Source: Chrysomallon squamiferum | Taxonomy: Eukaryota > Mollusca > Gastropoda > Neomphalida > Peltospiridae | Direction of reading: 5' to 3' | DNA length: 64,000 nt | Assembly (NCBI GenBank): GCA_012295275.1 | Contig: CM022673.1 | Location: forward strand, 21,276,413-21,340,412 | Shown here: piece by piece, positions 32,401-44,700 of the stretch | Position numbering within the stretch: the stretch's first letter is position 1 | Layout: each line of letters begins with the position of its first letter | The notes under the pieces: generated by a model | Seen by the model: the letters and a program-made list of their open reading frames with translations, nothing else | Databases searched by the model: none | Told to the model about the DNA's origin: nothing | Position numbers and translations under genes: made by a program

Positions 32401-34490
32401 CTAGTTAGAACAGTTCATGTTTCGATAAAAGAGGATATGGACAAAAAAAAACTTCTTTTTAAATATTTATCTGTATTTTAATGTGCCATGAGGGATTTGA
32501 GAATAAAAATTAAAGGGAAAATAATTTTAAGTATTGTTCATTTATTTTATCGTGTATATCGTGTATATAATATGGTTGGAAGGATGCTTTATTTTCAATA
32601 TTATTATTTGATTAAGACAGAAAAAAGAAAAACCAAAAAAAACAATGTACTAGCTGTAAGATTACAGTTGGTTATAGCGCAGGACGGAGGCCATTTGCCG
32701 TCCAAGTCAGTCTCACAACTGGTTTATCCACAGCCTGGCTTTTCCTTACTTTGACAAATTGTATTCATTTTAAAAGAGCTGCATGCCACTGAATATGGTG
32801 CTCCTCTTTCGCAGAGGTTTTCAAACTGGTACTCGAATTGAGTATTGGATGCAAAAAAGTAAAAACTGTAGAAAGCCATTTATGGAAAGAAAATCATCTT
32901 CGCCAGATTAAAAATAAAATAATAATAATAAATCTAAAAACACGCCAAAATTACTTTAGAATCGGCGCAGATATAATTTTGCGACTGCCTTTTGATTGTA
33001 GATCACGCAGTTATTGTCGCACACAAAAAAATCGGCAAATAAAAAATATTTTCCTTTAAGAAGGCATGACCTATAGGCATGACCTATTACTTTTTGATAT
33101 TTTGTTATGAATTGTATATTTCAACCTGCATAGAACACTCAAAATATTATTACGACCTGACCTTCCGAAACGGAATTCTGTCACAATAACTAAATAACCT
33201 CCTTTCAATATGTTTATCTAAATGAAAATATACTTTTTATATAATTACATACCGATTTTATATGTTTTATATGTTTCTATAATTTGGTGTTGACATTTGA
33301 AAGTGACAGAGTTCATTTCAACACCATACTCTCTTTAAAAAGTATTATTAATTTTGAAGAGAATCCAATTTGAGGTATGCTATTATATATAACACAACGT
33401 TACATCATTCTGTAATGTGCCTGATAAAAGTTAGAAATTGTACTATTTGTGAGGACGAGCCATATGTGCTGCAACACCGATCCCAGATAATAATTTTAAT
33501 TACCTTATAATATTTGAGAAAGGCTGAATATTTCATACAATGGGCAACAATGGTGATATTAACTCAGTAACAATTATTTACCATACATTAATATTTTTGA
33601 TTCTTGTTCACCAGTACCTATCACAGCAGTTACGTTGTCCTTTTTGATATGAATATTTCATGCTGAATTATTTTGACAACTGTGACTGATTTTCCCTTTT
33701 TGTCCAGGAATATCGAAAGCAAACATTCACAAATAAAAGTACTGTCAGTCATGAGACTACAAATAATGCGTCATCAGAATCGTCACCAATTCATCACATA
33801 CTTTCACATTCGTTTTAACGTTGTTGAAATTCCAATAACATAAACAAAACATGCAAGGTCTAAAAGATAGCTTGAAGAAGCTATATTATATATATATTTG
33901 GATATGTCATATAGCGTGAATTTTGGAAGGCATTAAAATATTTACTGAAAATTAAAAAAAAAAAAAAAAACGAAAAGAAAAAAACAGGCTGCTTAAAATT
34001 AGCTGTATAAGCAAACACACGTATAGGTGTTGTTACCGTATCAAATATACACAGTAATGGTACAGAGAGATATCTATAAATACAGATAGGTATTGTTTGC
34101 TTAGACATAATAAAAATATCACTTTTGTCGAATATCACTGTTTTAATTATTAGCTGAATGGTCTGTGTAATTTTGTTTTTGGTCTTTCTATTTGATTTGC
34201 ATATAATTTATCTTTCTAGACAATCTCCAGTCTAAATTTTATACCACGTCGAAATCTGATACATCTTGATAAACAGTCTTTGCCAATAACTCGGCGAGTT
34301 TTGTTCGTCTTGACAAACTTTTGAACCCACTCGTTGTATCGTATCATAAACTGGATCTTAAGTAACTGAGAAGACTGAATGTATTCATAAGAATTATTTC
34401 AGTCACTGTGCATATTAACAGTATGTTTCTTTGTCATTTTTTTAAATATATATTTTTTCAGTGTTCAGACGAATCACATCTGGATTAGCT
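29498..34490. other. intergenic region after PPD
   Basis: The left part is probably PPD 3' UTR; one candidate AATAAA lies at 29758-29763. A Tigger-type transposon fragment occupies 30481-31112. The rest is AT-rich with short TG and poly-A runs and no supported gene. Confidence 0.55.
30481..31112 (+). mobile_element. Tigger-type (Tc1/mariner superfamily) DNA transposon, internally deleted, copy 1
   Basis: It begins with cagtggtacctcaagttacg, a Tigger/pogo-like terminal inverted repeat. About 245 bp in, an ATG at 30727 begins a relic of the transposase N-terminus (MDPKK..., then IELKHEIIEKHER after a frameshift), the CENP-B-type DNA-binding end. The catalytic core is absent: after text matching VHEKMEK it jumps to AT-rich 3' terminal sequence. 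The 3' terminal repeat is missing here. It is homologous to 50430-51025, with the same deletion junction. The expected TA before the left end reads TG. Confidence 0.8.
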
Positions 34491-34970
34491 TTATCTTTCT
34501 GCCGTTATCGAATGCTTGGAAGCAGCTTTGTGCAAGTGTTTTCTTATTTCATCATAAAACAAGGTTCTTTCTCTGGATATTTTTTCAATTTTTTTCATTT
34601 TCGATAACGCGTACATTCTTCTCCTTGTTATGTTATTGAGCCATTTTTCAAAATCTTCTTGTCTCTGTGCCATTTCTTTCTTTCTCATTTTCATCATTGT
34701 TTTCCATGCCTCTTGTTCTTCTGGTGACATTACCATGAACGATTCCTCAGATGTCAGAATGTCGTCTGCTTGTTCTGCGTTGTTGTCTTGTGTAGTAGTT
34801 AGTACTTTGTTCATTTCACCTTGAACGTCCGCCGCTTCTTCTGTGACTGGCGTCTGCTCGGTGTCACTGGGCTGTGTGTCTCTTCTTGTTTTACTTTCTT
34901 CCGCAGAACTAGCTTCGAAAGCTTGTGGTGATTCTATCGGTGTGCCATTGGATAAATTCATGTTATCCAT
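34491..34970 (-). CDS. intronless orphan ORF, 159 residues, charged helical C-terminus
   Basis: I do not recognise the family. The start chosen is the ATG at 34970 (context aaaatgg, a good Kozak match); the longer frame to 35000 would need a GTG. It ends with TAA at 34491. The N-terminal about 75 residues are polar and Ser/Thr/Glu-rich and look disordered. From about residue 80, a Met- and Glu-rich stretch (MVMSPEEQEAW) leads into a strongly basic, probably alpha-helical or coiled-coil segment (KMRKKEMAQRQEDFEKW, then RRRMYALSKMKKIEKISRER) that runs to the end. No signal peptide or membrane segment. It is the only protein-like frame in 12 kb, its codon use is less AT-biased than its surroundings, and a perfect E2F-type site lies about 290 bp upstream. 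It could be a lineage-specific gene, a retroposed copy, or the terminal exon of a longer gene. Confidence 0.6.
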   Translation of the reverse strand: MDNMNLSNGTPIESPQAFEASSAEESKTRRDTQPSDTEQTPVTEEAADVQGEMNKVLTTTQDNNAEQADDILTSEESFMVMSPEEQEAWKTMMKMRKKEMAQRQEDFEKWLNNITRRRMYALSKMKKIEKISRERTLFYDEIRKHLHKAASKHSITAER

Positions 34971-35259
34971 TTTAGCTTTCTTCTCATTGACACGATTCAC
35001 TTCCTTTCTTCTTCTTTTTTAAAGATAAATGTTTATAAATTTAACCTACAAAACAAAAATAAACAAAACAATAAAGAGACATACACACTAGATGTCATTC
35101 TCCATTCTAAATATTTCTGACTATTACGAATAGAATATATTACAAACAGAATTATGAATGTTGTATTAGAAAATATAAATAAGTGTAAATGTGATTTTTT
35201 TTTTTTTTTTTTTTTTTTTCTTTAGGGGACAAATTGGCTTGACTGTCTACAGTGTACAC

Positions 35260-35271
35260 TTTCGCGGGAAA
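35260..35271 (-). promoter_or_regulatory. E2F-type site TTTCGCGGGAAA
   Basis: The sequence matches the classical E2F/DP consensus TTTSGCGSGAAA exactly. It lies about 290 bp upstream of the orphan ORF start (minus strand), in a locally less AT-rich patch that also holds a CACATG E-box-like word. It is the candidate core promoter of that ORF. Confidence 0.45.
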
Positions 35272-35922
35272 GATCACATGATCTCAACTTGAAAGCCAGC
35301 AAAGCAAACAAAACTGCATGTTTCGAATAGCTGCTTAACCAGTCCAAATATTATTTATCTGTATCTATGTGTAAGCGTGCGTGTATGCGCGAACTCGCAC
35401 ATGAAATCATTAAACGTTATACAAATTAACACTCGATATTAAAACAAAGATTTTATTTTTATCATTGGACAAAAACGATTTATGATGCTTCACTTCATTC
35501 CATCATTTTTTTTATTTTGTATTTTCATTTTTTTATTCATTTAGCAGTAAAAAAAAAAAAAATAATAATAATAAAAAAATTCAGCCAAATGAATATCGAT
35601 CAGAATGTATGTACCAACTTCCCTACGGTCTTTAATTGATTTTTTTTTTACACCTGATTTATTTAATGCTGTAACAGCCTGCACGTTTAAGTGACTTACA
35701 ATTGATATTCCACTACTAATCTAATTTTGTTTTGTAGGCTAAGTACTGACACGTAATCCTTTCTCAGTAACATATTGCCTATGTGAGATGTGCTATGTTG
35801 GCAATCTGCGTTGTGAATTAAAACGATCGATGTCGTTCGTAATAATTCGAAAAATATGCATGAACACTGAATATGTTTAGTTAAAAGACACGTAAAAATG
35901 TCAATAACTACAAGCTGATGAC

Positions 35923-35923
<1 letters not shown>

Positions 35924-35987
<64 letters not shown>

Positions 35988-36003
35988 AAGAAGAAAAAGA
36001 AGA
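35924..36003. repeat. compound (AAT)n(AAG)n microsatellite
   Basis: About twelve ATA units pass directly into about thirteen AAG units. The AAG part is a pure purine run. Confidence 0.92.
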
Positions 36004-36958
36004 AAGGATTAAGCTGAAAATAAATGAAAAATGGAACAAAGACAAAATGAGGAGAAACTTCTTTTCCTTGTTTTGGCTTTCCTTAAATGTACTTTTGGTG
36101 ATTCGAATAGCGGGCGAAATACAGTTTTATTATTTGTGTGTCTTTATGAATAAGCCTGCGTGAAAAAATACAATCTCACAATTTTATTTTTAAACAGTAA
36201 ACCACAAGTAATGTAGACCTACTGCTGATACAATAGATTTACACTTCAGTCATTTTATTTTATTTGTAGGTAACAATTTGATTATAATAAAGCATCCATG
36301 TTTGGTAATTTATCGTCTGTTCCCATTATTAGCAAAGACTGGTTTGCTAAACAAAACAACCGTTTGGAAAAATACACAGAATTTAGTTAAGCTTCTGTTT
36401 CTGAAACTAAAAACTAATAAGCTATATAACAATCTTAGTGCTAACAAAGTATGTACCAACTAATGCACGACATATCTGATTTAGGGTTAACATTTACAAT
36501 AAAACACAAAGCAATTCAAAAATAGCATATATTCATTTCCACTGGGTCTTCTTTATACTAGGATTTGTTGTTCTTTTTAAAGTGCGCTTTTAGTTGTGTA
36601 TGTATGTCTCTGTGTGTGTCCTTTTTTTTTTTTCCAAAAAGTACGCTTATTGTAAACAAACTGTAATTTCTGCTGACAGCGTTTGCGATCTCCCCAAATA
36701 TGTGACAATCAGTGTTTTATCCAAACAAAATACTCTTGTAGGCCTTTGCAGATCTAAAGCATTTTAAAAATGATGAAAGTATTAAAGCTTTTGAACTGGC
36801 GGTATGCAAACATAATGCGTATGTATTTAGTTATCAACAGATACTGAGATATTCACGCATGCACAAAGACATATATCCGTAATATTATACACACATATAC
36901 GCACAGACACACAAATGCATATAAATACCCACACACGTCTGTACGTGTACAGAAACGT

Positions 36959-36960
36959 AT

Positions 36961-37033
<73 letters not shown>

Positions 37034-37038
37034 CATAC

Positions 37039-37101
<63 letters not shown>

Positions 37102-37122
37102 CATATATATATACACACACAC

Positions 37123-37189
<67 letters not shown>

Positions 37190-37230
37190 TATATACATAC
37201 ATACATACATACATTCATACATATACACAT
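36959..37230. repeat. 270-bp compound (AC)n/(AT)n/(ATAC)n microsatellite
   Basis: Alternating AC and AT blocks ending in catac units. Its lack of stop codons creates four long spurious ORFs (His-Thr or Val-Cys repeats) on both strands. Confidence 0.95.
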
Positions 37231-38104
37231 TCGTAATAGTATGCAAGATCAGTGAAGTTTAGTTAAACATCCAATTTAAAAGAAAATAGAAATAACTTAC
37301 TTCTTTCATTTTTTTTTTTACCTTCTTTCTTTTTGTAGAGTAAGAGCTAAATATTTTACTTGCATTTTACAGTATTTCTGGTTTTTCATTAAAGAATTTT
37401 GAACCTATGCCAGCACTATACAGCCAGAGAAAATGCACATTCCACAATATAACCCAGTTACTGAACAAAACCAAATAGTAATACCCTAATAAACAAACCA
37501 ATCAAATTATTGTTTACAGCGTGGCTATGACGACTTAGTCTTCTAGATATTTTATCAAACATGGAATGACTTAATTATAAGAATTAATTAAATGTAAAAA
37601 TAAACGTTTAAAAAAACAGCAAAAACAAAACAAACAACAACTCCAAAACGAGATTGTGTTACAATACGTTTTCAGTAAAAAAATAACGTGATTTATAGGT
37701 AGAACTGTTAATGCAAGTTAATCCTTTGCTAACATAAGCATAGGAGAAGTTACTCTTGTATAAAGTATCAGTATTCATACTCAGTGTGCATGTTGCTCTG
37801 TGTTAATCTATATTAATTTCATTCTTTTATGTGTTTAAAAAGAACCGAGTCAACCGTTACAAATTATTATAGTAAATCGATTATTTCTTCATTAATCGTT
37901 GTGTGGTGTTACAGTTAATAATAAATAATTGAACGATTTTTTTTTTCTTTCTTTCATTAGGTGTCTTTTGTTTTGTTTTGGATTTTTGTTTTGTTAGTGT
38001 GTTGTTGTTTTTCTTTTTTTTTTTTTTTTTTTTCTTTTTTTAAGGGTTGCTTGGTTGTTTCTTACTCTTTAACATTTCTAATTACTTTTATTTTTGTTTC
38101 AATA

Positions 38105-38246
38105 ATTAATAAATTAATAAAAAGTAAAAAAGTTAAATTAAAATTAAATAAATTAAAATTAAATAAAATAACATTAAATTAAAATTAAATAAAGTTAAAT
38201 AAAATTAAATTAAAATAAAGTAAAATAAAGTAAAGTAAAGTAAAAT
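38105..38246. repeat. degenerate TTAAA/TAAAG pentamer repeat
   Basis: About 140 bp built from ttaaa, taaat and finally taaag/taaaa units, preceded by a T-rich run at about 38010-38042. Confidence 0.8.
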
Positions 38247-38317
38247 ATAATACAAAAATAAACTAACTTTTAGAAATACTTTATTTTACTTTGTCTTATT
38301 AATTTATCTATTTATAG

Positions 38318-38390
38318 TTCAGTGGTTAGTATACTCGTATGTGACTCGTATTTCTCAGTGATACCCTTAAATATATCACATTCCAGCTAG
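38318..38390 (+). other. degenerate tRNA-like patch
   Basis: tatagttcagtggttagtat resembles a tRNA D-arm / box A of the Asp type, followed by actcg...gtgactcg where an anticodon arm would lie. No convincing box B (GGTTCRANTCC) or acceptor stem follows, so at best it is a relic or SINE head. Confidence 0.25.
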
Positions 38391-39461
38391 TGCCCCTCCA
38401 TCAGTATTCATGATAAAAGCTTTATTTACACAATAAAATATGTTGGTGCTTGTTTTACTCTTATATCAAACTAAAGTCAGTATAATGAATAAATAAATTA
38501 TAACAATAATAATGTATTGCCTAATTCAGTTTCAACTCGGATTAATGACTTTTTAAGAATTCAACAAATAAACAAAAAATAGAAAAATAAAAATGAATAG
38601 AGAGAGAGATCGGCTATTACTAAATCGTAAGTTAGTGCCTTAACAAAAATTACTCAGTAAGAACCGTAAGTTCCGTAGGGTGTTGTTCGATCGTTTTGAA
38701 ATTGTCAGTACAAACGGCTGATAGAACAGTGAGCTACCCACTGTACGATATGACATGTTAATAGGTTTTAAATGTAATAAAATAAAGTAATAAATAAAAA
38801 CAAAACTTGCCCTCAGATCACTTTTTGGAGAAGGTAAAAGTGTTCTACCAGCAGTTTATGCTGACAAATTCAGAAAACTTCAAACGATGAAATACGCGAT
38901 AGAACTGACTGGGCAGACCAAACAATTAGTTTTAGTACAGAAACATACATCTTTGTGTTAAATATGTATAGAGAAATTCATGTCTAAAAAGATTTAAAAA
39001 AAAATAATAATAAAATTAAAAATTATAAAAACAAAAAATACAAAATATTCGTTCCTTTTCTTCTTCCTTTATTCCTTAATGTTTTTCGTATATCTAAAAC
39101 ATATATATATATACGTATATATTTTAATTTAATTAATAAAATTAAGAACACATACATATATCTTACTAGATTATTGATAGAACTTCTTTTAACAGCTTTG
39201 CGTTGAAAAATAGAAATACTTGTAATTAACATCTTAATTCATTGTTTTATATCAGCTACGTTAAGATATTAAGGATCGAGTCTCAGCAGTGGTTTTCTTT
39301 CGGAGCTTAATGTTAAATCTTGATAGAGAAGAATGAGATAAACTTTCGATTACTTTGAAAAACTGTTTGTCATTAACACTCGCTGCATGAATTTCACATT
39401 AGACGGGGACCGAAAAAAAAAATAATAAAAAAAAATAATAATAATAAAGAGCCCTGTAGTG

Positions 39462-39544
<83 letters not shown>

Positions 39545-39550
39545 TGTAGT
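39462..39550. repeat. compound (AAT)n(AGT)n microsatellite
   Basis: About 13 AAT units switch to about 15 AGT units. Read on the minus strand this gives a spurious poly-leucine frame. Confidence 0.93.
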
Positions 39551-39870
39551 AATAACAATAGTTGAAGTACTAGTAGTAGTAGTAAAATGTTCATATATAA
39601 ATTAAGATAACTGACATATGAATACTTTTGTAATGCAAATAATCAGATATTAAGTTTATGTCAATAGCGTTTTTGCGGTAACTACATTAGACAGAAAGCG
39701 TTGTTAAACATTACAAGAAATGAACTCACACCAAACGAACCATTCACCTTATCTTTCCACACTTGAAATTAACAGAATAAATCTTTCGCCTTTTAGTAAA
39801 GATTTCCGTGTAGATGGACAATCCAGTGAAATTAAAACGTTGTTGCCATGTTGGCTAGGTGATCTCGGTT

Positions 39871-39878
39871 TATAAAAG
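39871..39878 (+). promoter_or_regulatory. TATA-like box TATAAAAG in a CpG-containing patch
   Basis: The motif lies in a locally less AT-rich stretch (about 39840-40060) with several CpGs (cccggg, acgcgtgg). No coding exon is recognised downstream within a short distance, so use as a promoter is uncertain. Confidence 0.2.
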
Positions 39879-40431
39879 ATAACACAAATCCTCTTCTCCG
39901 ATATTCAATACCCCAGTTGTCCAAAGCAAACAAAAACAAATCACTTTACTCTCAGTCGCTCACCCGGGATATTAATGTAAATACCGTAGAAACGCGTGGC
40001 GTACATTCCGCTGTTTAACAACAATGATATAGTTGGAAAAGCATTCAAGTGGTGAATGTGTCTTTAAAAAACTATAACAACTGTTTCCAAGTTGTGTCTA
40101 ACAGTCCAGACAATAAATAGTTTTTATTTGTTAAGACATTTCTTATATACGGAACATTTTGAACGCTTTGAACTTTATCAATGAGGCACACTTTTATTAT
40201 TTATTCAAGTTCCTTTTATTATGACTGTGTATACCGAAACACAAAGGTACTATTGTTATCGAGAAATAAAGGGTGACAAAAAAAAAGAAACACACAAAAC
40301 TTCTGGTGGGGTAAAAATAATATTATTACTATCCAGTCCATGCATAATTTATTTTCAAACCAAGATCTTTAACCAAATTATTACAGGACCAAGTAAAAAG
40401 CAAATGAATTTTATATTTATTTATTATTTAT

Positions 40432-40631
40432 TTTATATATATATATATATATATATTTAAAAATGAGTGACAAAAGCGAAAATGTAAAAAGGTAATGCAC
40501 TTTTATTAAATACAAAGCACTATACGAGTAACTTGAATTTTGTTAATTTATATCTGACAGCTTGAACTAAATTATAGGTTGTCCTAATAGCAATCATAGT
40601 GCTCTTTTTTTTTTACTTACAGCGATTTTAT

Positions 40632-40678
<47 letters not shown>
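40432..40678. repeat. (TA)n and (AAT)n microsatellites
   Basis: A TA run at 40432-40457 and an AAT run at 40634-40678, separated by ordinary AT-rich sequence. Confidence 0.85.
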
Positions 40679-40681
<3 letters not shown>

Positions 40682-41780
40682 TAATAAATAAATAAAAAAT
40701 AACTTTCACAATATGTAATTGAAAGAATGTTATCTTTCAGTGTCAGCCATTATTTGCAAGTTTTATTTTAAGAAAAGCCCAATACTAATTACGTAAGAAT
40801 TTTATAGACACAAACATTTATTTTGTAATATTTAAACAATGACAATAATTACACACATTATCAAGCACCATTATAACAAGTTTGATATATTTGTTTCAAA
40901 TACTTATTTCAAACTTTGAAATCAGGTTTGAAAAACTGAAGTTACTGTTATAAGAACAATTTTGTTACAATGATAAAACGTTAAAAAAAACATGTAAATA
41001 TTAATAATTTACATTCTGAATAAATTTCATATAATTCCTTGGCTGGCTACATCATCAAAATGTAACAAATCCTTTTCTAGAAATGTGTTGGCTGTGATCA
41101 GAACTGTTTCCACTCAATAATTTTTGTGACATAAATCAAATACAATAGGCACAATTTGGTAAAAAAATTATTTGTATTTACTCTAAAAGCATTCTGAATA
41201 AATTAAAAAAATGCCCTTTTCAAGACAAATAAAGGGGAGACAATTTCTTAAAAACAGTGAGTGAAATATTTGTGGGCTACCGATTACTCATCACTCCTAC
41301 ATGGGCACCACCTTGTTTGCACCTTTTTACACTTTTCAACATTCACTCTGCACTTTTTCATACCAATATATGGTACATCTTGAAAATTAATCCTATACTA
41401 TTGTTTCTTATCTGTTACAATATTAGTATATAAAATATTCTTTGCTGCTGACCAGGTACAGTGGAATGTTGTCTCACTGTTATTATAGAACTACACAGAT
41501 GACAGTTATTAACTTTTAATATGAAAATGTTTTACGGTATTCATTCAATATTGTATTCCCAGAAACTGACACAAACACTGGACTAAACAAAGATATTAAA
41601 GGTACTTTTTTTTTTTTATCAAACTTTTAGACAAAGAGATTGTAAATTATAAAGCAATGAATTTTATTTTTTTCATGATTGTTTATACATTTGAAATGTG
41701 AATGGTTTCATCTGTTTGCTTCCCTTGTGTTGAAAATCAGAAGAACAATTCTTGTTTATTTGTCTGTAAACGTTTGAAAA

Positions 41781-44700
41781 TCAGAAAAACAATCCTCGCA
41801 TTCTTCTTCCCATTCCTTGTCTGTCATACAGCACGTTGAACTTATTGACAAACTGAAACAAACAATACCTACAAGTCAGTCAGGAAAGGGGAAAGGAAAG
41901 AGAGAGACAGACAGATGCAACTAATCATGTACTCTTTATAATCTGTAATTCAAAGGATTTGAAATATTTATTTTTGGCACGTTACATTATGTTCAATTAA
42001 ACTGAAAATGTGTTTACCTGATTCATTGTGTTTGAGCCTTTTGTCATAGCTCCTAAATAGGCCATAAGAGAAATGTCGTTGCATTGCTATAAAAGAAAAC
42101 ATTTATTCAAACTTAAAATGCAGTTTCTGCATATTCATTATCTCAGTAACTGAATACATTATGTCATAAATAACTGTTAACAATTTACTTATGAGGAAAT
42201 ATTTCTACAGCTAGTTTCTTAACAATTGAAGAGAATCAGGATTCCATTGTTCTTTTGATTTTCTAAAAAAGTTTCTGATAACAGACACCCTTCTGTTTCT
42301 CAAACTGAAAACTTATATCATAGGAAACTGAAGAGATATTATTCAACTGAAAAAGTACAAGATGGAAAAGCAGTCAAATGGAATAAAGCATGTTTTTATA
42401 ATTGCTGATTTCTGTTAATCTCTACTTTTATTACTTTTCTATATAAAAGTATTGATTTCAAACTCACATTATAGAAATCTTCTTTAAATCTTGCTGTGTC
42501 TAGGACTGGAAGTCTGTAACACATGCTGTATGCTTCTCGTAACACATCATGATTCTTTTTCAACTCACCTGAATAAAGACAGACACACAAAATATTAACT
42601 AATTTCTATTTTATTTTAAACCTAATACTGTATTCTGAAGGTAAAAAGCTTTGCAGATGTTTGTATTTGCAATGTAATAATGAACCAGGGTTTTTTTGAA
42701 TATTTTTTAATATGCCATTGTTGCCATCATAAATATGTCACTGGTATACTAACCTGCCTGAACAGCTTTGATGTACTGCAGAACAAGCTGAACTCGGCTG
42801 TGCAGCATTTTTATAGAACTGTGTTGAGATATGAGGTGTTCTGAAATGACATTTACAACACAGCATAAAATTAGAGTGAATGTTGGTTATAACAGTATAA
42901 AATGTTGAGCTCTAACAGGCATATTTAGCTATCCTGAAAACTATTCTTGAGATTAATGGTAACAAAATTTGAACAGAAAGAATATGTTTTTCAGTGCTTT
43001 TATTACGAAACATACAAACAAAATTGCTGAAAATATCAATATTAGCCTAATAAAATAAAAATAAAAATAGAATGTTATAAAATAATCATGCAATGGGTAC
43101 ATTTTACCTGAATACTTAAAAATGACTCAAATTAAATGAAAAGGAAAAGGTAATCTCTTTTATAAAATACTGATTTTTAGTCCAAATTGTCACATATAAG
43201 AATTTTTATTTATTAATTATTTTTTTAAATCCACAACTGTTTTGAAAAAATAAAGCTGAAACTGAAAATATACATATACTTGTTTAGCACTCACCTGCTG
43301 AGCTTTCTCCACTTTCTGATGAGGACATTCTGGCTACGTGATCAACTCCTATTCTCTCTGCCTCCTCTGTAGCCAGTGTGTATGACAGTTCAACAAACAG
43401 CATCGTAGCCTTAAAACAAAATATACAAAGAAGTAAATAAATAAAGCAGTCAGTGTGCAGTATGAATGAATAAACAATTTAATTATGATGCCAAATGACT
43501 GTTAGTTTCTGCTACTGTTTTTGCTAATATTAAAGAATTATAAAAATAAAAATAAAAATAAAAATAAAAATAAAAATAAAAATAAAAATAAAAATAAAAA
43601 TGAAAATGAAAATGAAAATGAAAATGAAAATGAAAATAAACAAAAAAAAAAAGAAATAAAAAAGACCCAATCAAAAACAATTAAAAATGTATGTATTTAC
43701 TTATAGACAGATAGATAGATATACATATACACATATTGATATAACATAGAGAGAGACAGACAGATGATGCAAGATGATCCACTTCTTGTGATATATTAAA
43801 ACTATAGTAAGATTCTGCAATGATTTACAAACTACATCATGTTAATATCATATGTTGTCAGTGCCAGAAACAAATATTAAAAATGTCAGGTTAGAACCTG
43901 CTTTAACTGAAGAAAGCTTTCTGCTGAAACAAATTACAACTTACCTGTCCATTCACCAGATCTATCACAGATTCATATATAGCAACAGGTAACTGAAAAT
44001 AAATTAGAATAACATATAATTATCAAGAATTACTAAATACATAATTAATAACATTTTTTTACCCATGATTTATAAATCACAGATGTGAGAAACACAAAAG
44101 TACACAATGATTATTTCACACACATACACACACACACACACACAAATAAAATTAACAAATACATGCTTATATATATTAATGAATTTTAAGTACTCTTTAA
44201 AATAAACCCCATTTGTAACAATTACAAATACTCACATCTGAATGTCGTGAAATTGGATTTAACTTGAGAAATATTGGACTTTCATTTATTTGGCAAATCT
44301 GAAAATGTCAAAGATAATTAAATTTTTATTTTAGGATTTTCATTAAAATAGTTAAATCTATGATGTCAACTGTAAGATGAATACGTATATGATATCTCTA
44401 TTTGTGTAATTAGGTATAACTTATTCTGAAAAACTGAATGTTTGGTAAAATAAAGTAAAAGCATTATTTCAGTTAAATACTTGTAAATATACAAAGCAGT
44501 GGAAAAAAATGTCTATCACACATAGCAAATATAGCCATCTAAAGTTATGATAACTGTTTTTTTTGTTGTTGTAATTATATCATGTAGCATACTAACTTCA
44601 AAACAAATTATTTTCTAAAGAATCTCAGTTCATGGTATCTTAAAAGTTATTTACTTGCGACATTCCTAAATAAAAAGTGAACTGATATTTACTTGCTGAT

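Larger units (their letters stand above)
34971..41780. other. gene-poor region between orphan ORF and CSN6
   Basis: No supported protein gene. It contains the orphan ORF's upstream region, several long microsatellites (listed separately), a degenerate tRNA-like patch (38318-38390), a TATA-like CpG-containing patch (39840-40060), and, at the right end, the CSN6 3' UTR (minus strand). Confidence 0.55.

Noticed and set aside
34971-35000. Extension of the orphan ORF to a GTG at 35000
   Set aside because: Nuclear animal genes rarely start at GTG, and the ATG at 34970 has a good context. The upstream frame is an AAG/AGA run with a stop just before it.
36827-37262. Four long overlapping ORFs on both strands
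   Set aside because: They are translations of an AC/AT microsatellite (Cys-Val, His-Thr, Ile-Tyr repeats), with no unique protein sequence.
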